Below, piece by piece: positions 52,205 through 59,412 of a stretch of 64,000 bases of DNA (its first letter is position 1; each line of letters starts with the position of its first letter). The stretch covers positions 2,542,001 through 2,606,000 of the forward strand of contig NZ_CP064791.1 in NCBI RefSeq assembly GCF_017094465.1. Direction: 5' to 3'. The notes under the pieces are model-generated. The model was not told the DNA's origin. It saw nothing but the letters and a program-made list of their open reading frames with translations, and did not search any database. This DNA comes from Halapricum desulfuricans. GTDB taxonomy: Archaea > Halobacteriota > Halobacteria > Halobacteriales > Haloarculaceae. Both the position numbers and the translations under genes were made by a program.

Positions 52205-54382
52205 TTAGAACACGAACCGTTCGAGGAGCCGCCGTCCGAGCGGCGGCCGCCGGGTGGCCTGCGGGTAGACGGTGACGGTCGTCGCACTCGTGGGGGGCGT
52301 CGGCGGGCTATCGTCGAGCAGTACGTGGCGGATCCGGTGATCGGCCCCGTCGTGGATGACCAGGTCGGGCGACGAGTCCCGGCCGCCGTCGGGGCGGACG
52401 GCCCTGGATCGGACGGGAACCGAGAGCATCCCCGAGAGCTCCGCTTCGAGGTCGGCGATCGTCTCCTCGTGGCGGTCGGTTCTGTCGCGTCCGGCCGGAT
52501 ACCACAGCGAGAGAGTCCCGTCGTTTGCTGTCACGAGCGTCTCCGCGAGTGTGACAGATCGGGGCCCGTACGGCGTGCCGTCCCCCGAGAGCACGACGTG
52601 TCCAGGACTGTCATAGCCGAGGTTGTCCACCAGCAGGACGTCACAGGGGGCGTGCCTGACGACCCAATCGACGGGGTCGCCGAACAGCCGCGAGCGGAGC
52701 CGGAGGGGTTCGTGTTCGGCGAGGATCGTCTCGACGTCGTGCTCCTCGGCGACGTTGACGATCGCGTGTTTCGTGTCGTGGCTGACGATCTCCTCGGCGT
52801 CGATCGTGACTCCGGACTCCGCGGCGAACTCGCTGGTCCGCCGCTCGAAGGAGCGATCGGCCGACGACTGGACAGTGACCTCGTCAGTGAGCGGGGCCTG
52901 ATCGGGAATCTCCTCGAAGCGGACGGCGATCACGCGGCCGTCGTTCGGACGGGCGATGTCGGCGGCCATCGAGAGGAGCGAGCGCTCGCGTTCGGCCCCG
53001 AGATCTTTCGTCAGCGCGACGAGCACGTCGTGTGACCCCGTGAGGGAGTCGGATTCGATGTCCGCGATCGCGTCCCGGCCGACGCGCCGTCGGATCGCAT
53101 CGCGCGCGACACCTTCCCGGCGGACGCGGGGCCGGACGTAGATCGCGTACCAGACGATGCTGGCGAGCGTGATGAGGGCCGCACCGGCGAGTGCGATCAC
53201 CCCCATCTGGGTCAACAGCAGCACGCCCGTGACGGCGCCGAAGATCTGCATCCAGGGGTACAGCGGCGAGGTGAACGCGGGCTCGTACTCGGCGCTGCCC
53301 TGGCGGAACGCGACGACGGCGACGTTGATCAGCGCGAACACCATGATCTGGAAGGCGCTGGCGAGTTTCGCGATCTCGAGGATCGGAACGAACGCGATCA
53401 GCACCAGCATGACCGCCCCTGTGAGCGTGATCGACGTGACTGGCGTCCCGAACCGGTCGCTGACGGTGGATAGAGACGGGGGTGCCAGCTTGTCGCGGCT
53501 CATCGCGAAGGGGTACCGCGATGAGGAGAGCACGCCGGCGTTAGCCGTCGAGATCAGTGCGAGAACGGCCGCGACGATGACGACGACGACCCCGGCCTGT
53601 CCGAGCGTCGCCTCGGCAGCGACGGCGACCGGCGTCAGCGAACCGGCGATGGCCCCGGGATCAGTGATCCCGACCATCACGGCGACGATGGCCACGTACA
53701 GAAGCGTCGTGAACGTGAGCGATCCGAGGATGCCGACGGGGATGTTCCGGTCGGGGTTTTCGACCTCCTCGGCGACGCTGGCGACCTTCGTGACCCCGGC
53801 GTAGGAGACGAACACCAGCCCGGTCGCGGCCAGCAAGCCGCCGACGCCGTCGGCGAAGAAGTTCGCGTAGTTGGCCGACTGGACGCTGGGGGCGCTCCCG
53901 GCGGCGAACCAGCCCAGCGCCGCCAGCATGACGACGACGATCCCGACCTGGAGCCGGCCGGTCTGTTTCGCCCCGAGGAGGTTGACCAGAATGAGCACTG
54001 TCGCCAGCCCGAGCGCGACCGGCTTCAGCGGGAGGTCGAAAATCAGCAGCAGGTACGGGACACCACCGACCAGCGCCAGCGCACCCTTGAATGACAGCGA
54101 GAACCACGTCCCGACGCCGGCGATCGTCCCGAGCAGCGGCCCCATCCCGCGCTCGATGTAGATGTACGTCCCGCCGGCCTCCGGCATCGCGGTCGCCATC
54201 TCCGACTTCGAGAGGGCAGCGGGAACCACGAGCAGGCCCGCGAGGAGATACGCGAGGATCACCGCGGGTCCGGCGATCTTCAACGCGAGCGCCGGCAGGA
54301 TGAAGATGCCGCTGCCGATCATCGCACCGATACTGATCGCAAGTACTGACGGGAGTCCGAGGTCGCGTTCGAGTTCCTTCAT
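52205..54382 (-). CDS. APC-superfamily amino-acid permease fused to C-terminal stress-protein-like domains
   Basis: The 725-residue protein starts with an APC transporter of about 12 helices (LPSVLAISIGAMIGSGIFILP, GGTYIYIERGMGPLLG, VFVSYAGVTKVASVAEEVENP). After about residue 430 come soluble domains resembling UspA repeats: DVLVALTKDLGAERERSLL, ILAEHEPLRLRSRLFGDPV and DVLLVDNLGYDSPGHVVL. Haloarchaeal proteins of this fused type are usually annotated as cationic amino-acid transporters with Usp domains. The gene overlaps the TrkA-N gene by 4 bases. An Lrp-family regulator is divergent and probably controls it. Confidence 0.9.
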   Translation of the reverse strand: MKELERDLGLPSVLAISIGAMIGSGIFILPALALKIAGPAVILAYLLAGLLVVPAALSKSEMATAMPEAGGTYIYIERGMGPLLGTIAGVGTWFSLSFKGALALVGGVPYLLLIFDLPLKPVALGLATVLILVNLLGAKQTGRLQVGIVVVMLAALGWFAAGSAPSVQSANYANFFADGVGGLLAATGLVFVSYAGVTKVASVAEEVENPDRNIPVGILGSLTFTTLLYVAIVAVMVGITDPGAIAGSLTPVAVAAEATLGQAGVVVVIVAAVLALISTANAGVLSSSRYPFAMSRDKLAPPSLSTVSDRFGTPVTSITLTGAVMLVLIAFVPILEIAKLASAFQIMVFALINVAVVAFRQGSAEYEPAFTSPLYPWMQIFGAVTGVLLLTQMGVIALAGAALITLASIVWYAIYVRPRVRREGVARDAIRRRVGRDAIADIESDSLTGSHDVLVALTKDLGAERERSLLSMAADIARPNDGRVIAVRFEEIPDQAPLTDEVTVQSSADRSFERRTSEFAAESGVTIDAEEIVSHDTKHAIVNVAEEHDVETILAEHEPLRLRSRLFGDPVDWVVRHAPCDVLLVDNLGYDSPGHVVLSGDGTPYGPRSVTLAETLVTANDGTLSLWYPAGRDRTDRHEETIADLEAELSGMLSVPVRSRAVRPDGGRDSSPDLVIHDGADHRIRHVLLDDSPPTPPTSATTVTVYPQATRRPPLGRRLLERFVF

Positions 54383-54828
54383 TCGGTTGCCTCCGGTCTC
54401 GTGGGAGTGCTCGACACCTGGTCAACCAGCGCGTTCGATAGCGTCGTCGACACACAGATCGGTTCGTGAGCGATGTCCTCGAAGAGGTCACACCGATCGG
54501 GATCGTGGACCAGCACGAGGACCCGCGGCACGTCGAAGTGCGTGCGCACTTTCTGGGCGATGAGCATGTTCCGGCTGTCCTCGTCCGTGGCCACGATGAC
54601 CGTCGAGGCGTCCGCGACACCGGCGGCCCCGAGCGCCGCCACATCTTCGGGATCGGCCCGGAAACCCGAGCGGTCGTCGGGACCCTGGGCCTCGTCGATC
54701 AGTCGGACAGCGTGTCCTGCCGCTTCGAGGTGGTGAGCGATAGCGGCGCCGAAACGACCGGTTCCGAGGACATAATACGCTACGGGTGGACGTTCCGCGC
54801 TCGCGGGCCGGTTCGGTTGTGGCTCCAT
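54379..54828 (-). CDS. TrkA-N (RCK-like) NAD-binding protein
   Basis: The 149-residue protein has a Rossmann fold with the glycine motif YYVLGTGRFGAAIAHHL and later VIVATDEDSRNMLIAQKVR, a single TrkA-N domain without the TrkA-C domain. In potassium systems such domains gate the channel by NAD or ATP. Here it is translationally coupled (4-base overlap) to an amino-acid permease, so it may regulate that transporter. The start ATG at 54828 faces the divergent Lrp promoter region. Confidence 0.88.
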   Translation of the reverse strand: MEPQPNRPASAERPPVAYYVLGTGRFGAAIAHHLEAAGHAVRLIDEAQGPDDRSGFRADPEDVAALGAAGVADASTVIVATDEDSRNMLIAQKVRTHFDVPRVLVLVHDPDRCDLFEDIAHEPICVSTTLSNALVDQVSSTPTRPEATE

Positions 54829-54908
54829 GATTATGAGGGATACCGCGTTCGGTGGCTGCCGTTCATATCTAAGCTATGCAGACAGAACAGCATAAAACCC
54901 CGACTATA

Positions 54909-54923
54909 TTGACGGATCGTCAA
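54909..54923. promoter_or_regulatory. TTGACG-gat-CGTCAA palindrome in the Lrp/permease divergent region
   Basis: A perfect dyad with 6-bp arms and a 3-bp spacer, between the two divergent genes. Lrp-family proteins bind short AT-flanked dyads. The second dyad lies 8 bp away. Direct regulation of both flanking units is inference. Confidence 0.5.
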
Positions 54924-54930
54924 AATAAGG

Positions 54931-54943
54931 ACGATAATATCGT
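54931..54943. promoter_or_regulatory. ACGATA-a-TATCGT palindrome in the Lrp/permease divergent region
   Basis: A perfect dyad with 6-bp arms and a 1-bp spacer, AT-rich in the centre, directly next to the TTGACG dyad. Confidence 0.45.
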
Positions 54944-55051
54944 GTTACGTCTCAAAGGTCGTGGACCGGGACGCACAGCCGAACAGTAGTATCGAGCCCG
55001 GATAGAGTCGAAAACATCATAATTATGCACCCAGTAGAGAGCAGCCAATCA

Positions 55052-55537
55052 ATGAAAGACGGTGAGTTGGACTCTGTGGACCGATCTATCCTCTATTATC
55101 TCCAGCGGGACGCGCGCCATACCTCTTCCAGCGATATCGCGGCCGAACTCGATCTGTCCCCGAGCACGGTGCGGACGCGACTCAACAAGCTCGAAGAGAG
55201 CGGGATCATTCGTGGATACAACATCGACATCGATTACGACGAGGCCGGATATCCGCTGTACACGAAGATCATCTGTACGGCACCGGTGACCGAGCGAGAC
55301 GAACTCGCCAAGGCGGCCCGCGACGTCAACGGCGTCACGGCCGTTCGGGAGATTATGACCGGAAAGCGCAACGTGTACGTCAACGCGATCGGGAAATCGC
55401 ACGACGATCTCAACCGGGTCGCCGAGGAGCTCGACGCGCTCGGGCTGGAGATCGTCGACGAGCAGATCATCCGCGACGAGTACGTCTGCTCGTACCACGG
55501 CTTTCTCGACGACGATCTCGACGGCGAGAGCGGATAG
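55052..55537 (+). CDS. Lrp/AsnC-family transcriptional regulator
   Basis: The 161-residue protein has an N-terminal winged helix (LDSVDRSILYYLQRDARHTSS, DIAAELDLSPSTVRTRLNKLEESGIIRGY) and a C-terminal RAM/ligand-binding domain (YTKIICTAPVTERDELAKAARDVNGVTAVREIMTGKRNVYVNAIG). It is probably an amino-acid-responsive regulator. I choose the ATG at 55052 because a TATA-like catcataattatg (55014-55026) is about 28 bp upstream, giving a leaderless start. An upstream ATG at 55025 is also in frame. Divergent from the TrkA-N/permease pair. Confidence 0.92.
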   Translation: MKDGELDSVDRSILYYLQRDARHTSSSDIAAELDLSPSTVRTRLNKLEESGIIRGYNIDIDYDEAGYPLYTKIICTAPVTERDELAKAARDVNGVTAVREIMTGKRNVYVNAIGKSHDDLNRVAEELDALGLEIVDEQIIRDEYVCSYHGFLDDDLDGESG

Positions 55538-55636
55538 CGAGGGATCTGCGATCCCTCGGACTATGCGAACGGCGATAGCGCGGAACGGAGTTCCGCGGAC
55601 TATGCGAGCGGGCCTTGCGCGGCGCAACGCGCCGCG
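55538..55636. repeat. Array of three covarying stem-loops
   Basis: Three hairpins with triloops follow the Lrp stop. They are CGAGGGATC-tgc-GATCCCTCG (55538-55558), CGCGGAAC-gga-GTTCCGCG (55579-55597) and CGCGGCGC-aac-GCGCCGCG (55618-55636). The first two are each followed by GACTATGCGARCGG (55559-55572 and 55598-55611). All stems are perfect although their sequences differ, so the structure rather than the sequence is kept. Located between the Lrp gene and the convergent GCS2 gene, they may serve as bidirectional terminators or be a mobile repeat. Confidence 0.8.
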
Positions 55637-55718
55637 AAACCGTGGCGTGAAACCGCCTCGCAGCCCGCGAGCAGATGACGAGAGACGAAGTCGCTCGAGC
55701 CACTTGACCCGAGGCGAT

Positions 55719-57233
55719 TTACGAGAGCCACTCGGTGAACTCGCCCTCGATGAGCGTCTCCTCCTGCTTGCGGATGTACTGGGCCTGCATCCCCCAGATC
55801 GCCTCCGCAAGGGGGACCCCCTCCTGTACGCGCCGGCGGACGTAGCCGAACTTCCAGCGAGCGGGCGTGATCCGCCGGTCGACGCGCTCGCGTAGCGGAC
55901 GGATGTACTGCCGGGCAGCCTCGGTCGACAGTCCCTGTAGTTCCAGGCCGTCCCGGGCGTGTTCGAACAGTTCGCCGTAAATCTCCTCGATGTCGCTGGT
56001 CTCGCCAGCACCCGTGATCCAGACCAACTCGGCGTCCAGCCCGTCCCGCATCGCGTTGTAGAAGTTCTGTTCGGCGCGCTCCCACTCGAGGGTCCGCACC
56101 GGATGTTCCCGCCGGATCAGACTCTCCAGCAGGCCGGCGAAAACGGCCTGGAACGCGACGGAATCCCGGATTGTCGGCTGGGCTGGCAGCGGTCGGAACT
56201 CGATGCGGGCGTTGGCCTGCGAGCGGGTCGCGCCGTCGAAGACCGGACGGACCCACCGCCAGTACGAACCGTGTTTGTGCCTGACGTGGGCGAACTGGTC
56301 ATCGAAGCGCTCCCCGCGAGAGACCTCCATCGGGACGATCGTCTCGTCGGCGACGATGGCGTCGATGGCGTCCTCGACAGTCTCGAAGTCGGGCGGGAAG
56401 CAGACCTTCTTCGGGGCCGAGTCGTCGACGGCGTTGAGGACCGATTCGAACACCGAGATGCGATGTTCCATCCAGGCGTCGTCCAGGATCGTCGCGTCGG
56501 GCACGTCGTCGTACAGGTCCGGCGGGAAAAACGGCGAGTTGACCCCGAGTGCGAGCAGCGGGCCGGCGATCCGAAGCGCGTACCGGAAATACTCCGGCAG
56601 GTCCGGCGCGTGAGGCACCTGCACGTGTGGCTGGATCGAGGTAATCAGACTCTCGGGCATGACCGTCTCGGCGTCCAGCGTGACGTTCGGCGCGTCCAGG
56701 CGCAGCCCCGAGGGGTAATCGGTGTTGGCCATCGCGTGATAGCGGACGGAATCGGACATGTTCGTCCCGATGCGGACGCCGTCGGCCTCGACCGAGTCAC
56801 AGAGATACGAGCGGGCGGTCTCGCCGTTCGGCGGGACGGTCCACATCCCGTCGCTGACCAGCTGGATGTCGTCCGCGCGGGTGCGTTCCTGGGCGGGGAC
56901 GAGATTGGCCTGCAGTTCCTGCTCCTGGGCCGCGAGTCCGTAGGAGTTGAGCGGCTGCGGGCTGGTCTGCATCTCGGCGTTGTGCAGGCCGAGTTCCTTC
57001 TCGAAGCCGATCCGTTCGAGCAGCGGACGGGACACGCGCTGGAGCGCGTCGGTCCGGTCGTCGACGGCGTACAGCTCCAGCTCGAGGCCGACGATCGTCT
57101 CGCTGTTGTCGAAGGTACCGTCCCGGACTTCGGCTTTGAGGCGTTCGGCCTCCTCGACCGCCTGAGCCTGGAACTCCTCGGCGTCGACCGCGAGCGACTC
57201 CCTGACAGCGGCCGCGAGTTCGGATGCCGACAT
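55719..57233 (-). CDS. GCS2-type carboxylate-amine ligase (glutamate-cysteine ligase family)
   Basis: This 504-residue protein has the family's IVGLELELYAVDD opening, the TSPQPLNSYG substrate block, HVQVPHAPDLPEYFRYALR, and the C-terminal IEFRPLPAQPTIRDSVAFQAVFAGLLE region. GCS2 enzymes form gamma-glutamyl bonds. Haloarchaea contain gamma-glutamylcysteine, so a thiol-related role is plausible, but the actual haloarchaeal GshA is a shorter relative, so I do not give that name. Start: ATG at 57233. Lone gene, convergent with the Lrp gene across the hairpin array. Confidence 0.85.
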   Translation of the reverse strand: MSASELAAAVRESLAVDAEEFQAQAVEEAERLKAEVRDGTFDNSETIVGLELELYAVDDRTDALQRVSRPLLERIGFEKELGLHNAEMQTSPQPLNSYGLAAQEQELQANLVPAQERTRADDIQLVSDGMWTVPPNGETARSYLCDSVEADGVRIGTNMSDSVRYHAMANTDYPSGLRLDAPNVTLDAETVMPESLITSIQPHVQVPHAPDLPEYFRYALRIAGPLLALGVNSPFFPPDLYDDVPDATILDDAWMEHRISVFESVLNAVDDSAPKKVCFPPDFETVEDAIDAIVADETIVPMEVSRGERFDDQFAHVRHKHGSYWRWVRPVFDGATRSQANARIEFRPLPAQPTIRDSVAFQAVFAGLLESLIRREHPVRTLEWERAEQNFYNAMRDGLDAELVWITGAGETSDIEEIYGELFEHARDGLELQGLSTEAARQYIRPLRERVDRRITPARWKFGYVRRRVQEGVPLAEAIWGMQAQYIRKQEETLIEGEFTEWLS

Positions 57234-57271
57234 ACCCCCCGATTACGCGTCCCACGTGTTGAAAGGTTCGG

Positions 57272-57637
57272 CTACGTCGGGACGACGACCACCGGACGCG
57301 TCGCCTCGCCCGCGACGGCGGCCGCAGTGCTGCCGAGTCCGTCAGCTTCGTGGTCGCCGCGACGCCGGCCGACGAGGAGTTCGTCGGCGTCGATCTCCGA
57401 GGCGAGATCGAGAATCGCCTCGATCGGGTCGCCTTCGCGGCGTTCGGTCCAGACGGTCGCCGGTGCGAGGCGAGCGCGGGCGACGTTGATCGCGTCGCCG
57501 ACGTCCCGCTCGGGCGCGTCCGGTTCGGAGGCGCCCAGGACCATCACGGTATCGTCGGCGTCGAGGCGATCAGCGAGATAGTCGCAGGCCGCCGCGCTGG
57601 TGTGGACGGACGCACTCGAAAGCAGGTAAGTTGTCAC
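57272..57637 (-). CDS. UspA-like universal stress protein
   Basis: The 121-residue protein has a partial UspA fold. The ATP-binding element ELLVGRRRGDHEADGLGSTAAAVAGEATRPVVVVP is near the end, but the N-terminus lacks the usual D-GS motif (it starts TTYLLSSASVHTSAAA). GTG start at 57637. An out-of-frame ATG overlaps it. Short, possibly a divergent paralogue. Confidence 0.75.
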   Translation of the reverse strand: MTTYLLSSASVHTSAAACDYLADRLDADDTVMVLGASEPDAPERDVGDAINVARARLAPATVWTERREGDPIEAILDLASEIDADELLVGRRRGDHEADGLGSTAAAVAGEATRPVVVVPT

Positions 57638-57719
57638 ATCGGAGGAAAGAGGGCCAGGAACAAGTCGGTACCGCCACGGCGAACGCGAGATTTACGTTTC
57701 CCCACGACCCAGGAGAGGT

Positions 57720-58472
57720 GTGCGCGTCGAAAACAGCTTCATTCCGGTCGAGGGCGTCGGCGAGACCACCGAGCGACGGCTCTGGGAGCGCGGGATCACC
57801 CACTGGGACGAGTTCGATCCCGACGCCGTCGGCCCGACGACCGCCGAGCGGATCCAGTCGTTTATCGACCGAGCATACGACCGCCTCGAGGAGGGCGATT
57901 CGTCGTTTTTCGCCCGGGAGTTCCCCAGCGCCGAGCAGTGGCGGCTGTTCGAGACCTTCCGTGACGGCGCGCTGTTTTTCGACATCGAAACGACCGGCCT
58001 GGACGCCGACCGCAACGAGGTGACGACGGTCAGTGCCCACCTCGACGGCCGCACGGAGACACTCGTCCAGGGCCGGGATCTGTCCGACGACACGCTGCGG
58101 GAACTGTTCGCCGACGCCGATCTGCTGGTGACGTTTAACGGCAAACGGTTCGACGTCCCCTTCCTGGAGACGAACTTCGACGTCTCGCTGTCCCGAATGC
58201 CCCATCTCGATCTGCTGTACCCCTGTCGGCGTCTCGATTTGACGGGCGGCCTGAAAACCATCGAGCAAGAGATCGGGATCGGGCGGGACCGGCCGGACAT
58301 CTCCGGCAAAGAGGCGGTAGAGCTGTGGTACCAGTACGAACGCGGCGACGAATCTGCACTAGAAACGCTGGTGTCGTACAACCGCGAGGACGTCAGAAAC
58401 CTCGAACCGCTGGCCGAGCGGGTCAACGAGCGCCTCGAACGGTCGCTCCTCCCTGAGACGACGACGATCTGA
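57720..58472 (+). CDS. RNase H-fold DEDD exonuclease (YprB-like)
   Basis: The 250-residue protein opens with a helix-hairpin-helix-like piece (VEGVGETTERRLWERGITHWDEF), then the exonuclease core: ALFFDIETTGLDADRNEV (DxE), LVTFNGKRFDVPFLE (D), and YNREDVRNL (final D). It is a probable 3'-5' exonuclease acting on nucleic acid, as in the YprB family. GTG start at 57720. No partner gene is adjacent. Confidence 0.88.
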   Translation: MRVENSFIPVEGVGETTERRLWERGITHWDEFDPDAVGPTTAERIQSFIDRAYDRLEEGDSSFFAREFPSAEQWRLFETFRDGALFFDIETTGLDADRNEVTTVSAHLDGRTETLVQGRDLSDDTLRELFADADLLVTFNGKRFDVPFLETNFDVSLSRMPHLDLLYPCRRLDLTGGLKTIEQEIGIGRDRPDISGKEAVELWYQYERGDESALETLVSYNREDVRNLEPLAERVNERLERSLLPETTTI

Positions 58473-58592
58473 CGGGGCAAGCGACCCCCTTCCTTCGCAT
58501 GGAGAACGCCGTTGACCTCCTTCACGGCCTGAAGACCGTGAAATCCCGAGCGTTGTAATAATAAACACTCCACACTACCGCAGGTACGGCGG

Positions 58593-59180
58593 TTACCGTG
58601 ATGGCGACGGCCTGAGCAGGTGCTCGCGGCCGGCAACGAGGCCCAGCGAGAGCCCGGTGAAGTGAGCGATCAGCGCGACGCCAGCGCTGGCCGTGACGAC
58701 CGTCAGGGTGCCGGCGACTCCGAGCACGACCGCGAGTTGCACGCGCGGACTGAGCTTGATGCCGGCGGCGATCCGTTCGGTCAGGCGGTTGCCGGCCAGG
58801 ACGTATCCCAATAGTGCGAAGACCGCGCCACTGGCACCCAGGACCGCGGTCCCCTGCCCGAAGACGAGCGCCGTGACGGCGACCTGCACGACGCCGGCGA
58901 CGACCCCAGCGGCGAGAAAGAACGCGTAGAAGCGGGCCGGGGACGTGCGGCGTTCGAGGAAGATGCCGACGACCACGAGCCCAAGCAAGTTCGAGAGGAG
59001 ATGCCCGAGGCTCCCGTGGGCGAAAATGCTCGTCACCAGCGTCCAGGGACGGTCGGCCAGCGGCCAGGCGAGCGCGAAATACCACGGATCGACCCCGACC
59101 AGTGCCAACAGCACCTGGACGACGCCGACGACGACGGCGAGAGCGGCAAGCGTCAGGGTCGGGCTCGACGGTTCGTCCAT
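58593..59180 (-). CDS. Rhomboid intramembrane protease, compact form
   Basis: The 195-residue protein has six TM helices with the motif HxxxN in HGSLGHLLSNLLG, catalytic Ser in GASGAVFALLG, and the late His in HFTGLSLG. This is the minimal six-helix rhomboid core without the extracytoplasmic domain of the large rhomboid at 37244. The ATG at 59180 is chosen. In-frame extension to 59351 would add an Arg/Ser/Thr-rich stretch. Substrate unknown. Confidence 0.9.
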   Translation of the reverse strand: MDEPSSPTLTLAALAVVVGVVQVLLALVGVDPWYFALAWPLADRPWTLVTSIFAHGSLGHLLSNLLGLVVVGIFLERRTSPARFYAFFLAAGVVAGVVQVAVTALVFGQGTAVLGASGAVFALLGYVLAGNRLTERIAAGIKLSPRVQLAVVLGVAGTLTVVTASAGVALIAHFTGLSLGLVAGREHLLRPSPSR

Positions 59181-59250
59181 ACCGACCGAACGGGGTCGAC
59201 CGGAAAAAATGGGACGGTCGGGGGACTGGCGCGAACGGATCGCCAGCGGC

Positions 59251-59412
59251 TCAGTCGCCGGACCGGATCCGTCGAGTGACCTGCTGGAAGACGTCGTTGC
59301 AGGCGTCGCAGTTCGCACAGCCGATCTCGCTGCAGTCGATGGCCTCGCCACAGCGCGGACACTGCAGCCCGCGGGCGGGATCGAAGTCGAAGTCGCAACT
59401 CGGACAGATCAT
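59251..59412 (-). CDS. Eight-cysteine mini-protein coupled to feoB
   Basis: The 53-residue protein has Cys at 3, 6, 18, 21, 27, 32, 35 and 38 in four CxxC-like pairs: MICPSC, LQCPRC, IDCSEIGC and ANCDAC. The spacing fits a double zinc ribbon or an iron-sulfur site. Its ATG at 59412 overlaps the last 4 bases of feoB (59409-59412), so it is translated with it. In bacteria a small Cys-rich FeoC sits here. Sequence is not FeoC-like, so functional analogy is inference. Confidence 0.78.
   Translation of the reverse strand: MICPSCDFDFDPARGLQCPRCGEAIDCSEIGCANCDACNDVFQQVTRRIRSGD

Noticed and set aside
55719-57233. Naming the GCS2 protein as the true haloarchaeal gshA
   Set aside because: Its length and composition differ from the shorter characterised haloarchaeal gamma-glutamylcysteine ligase, and sequence alone cannot give the substrate.
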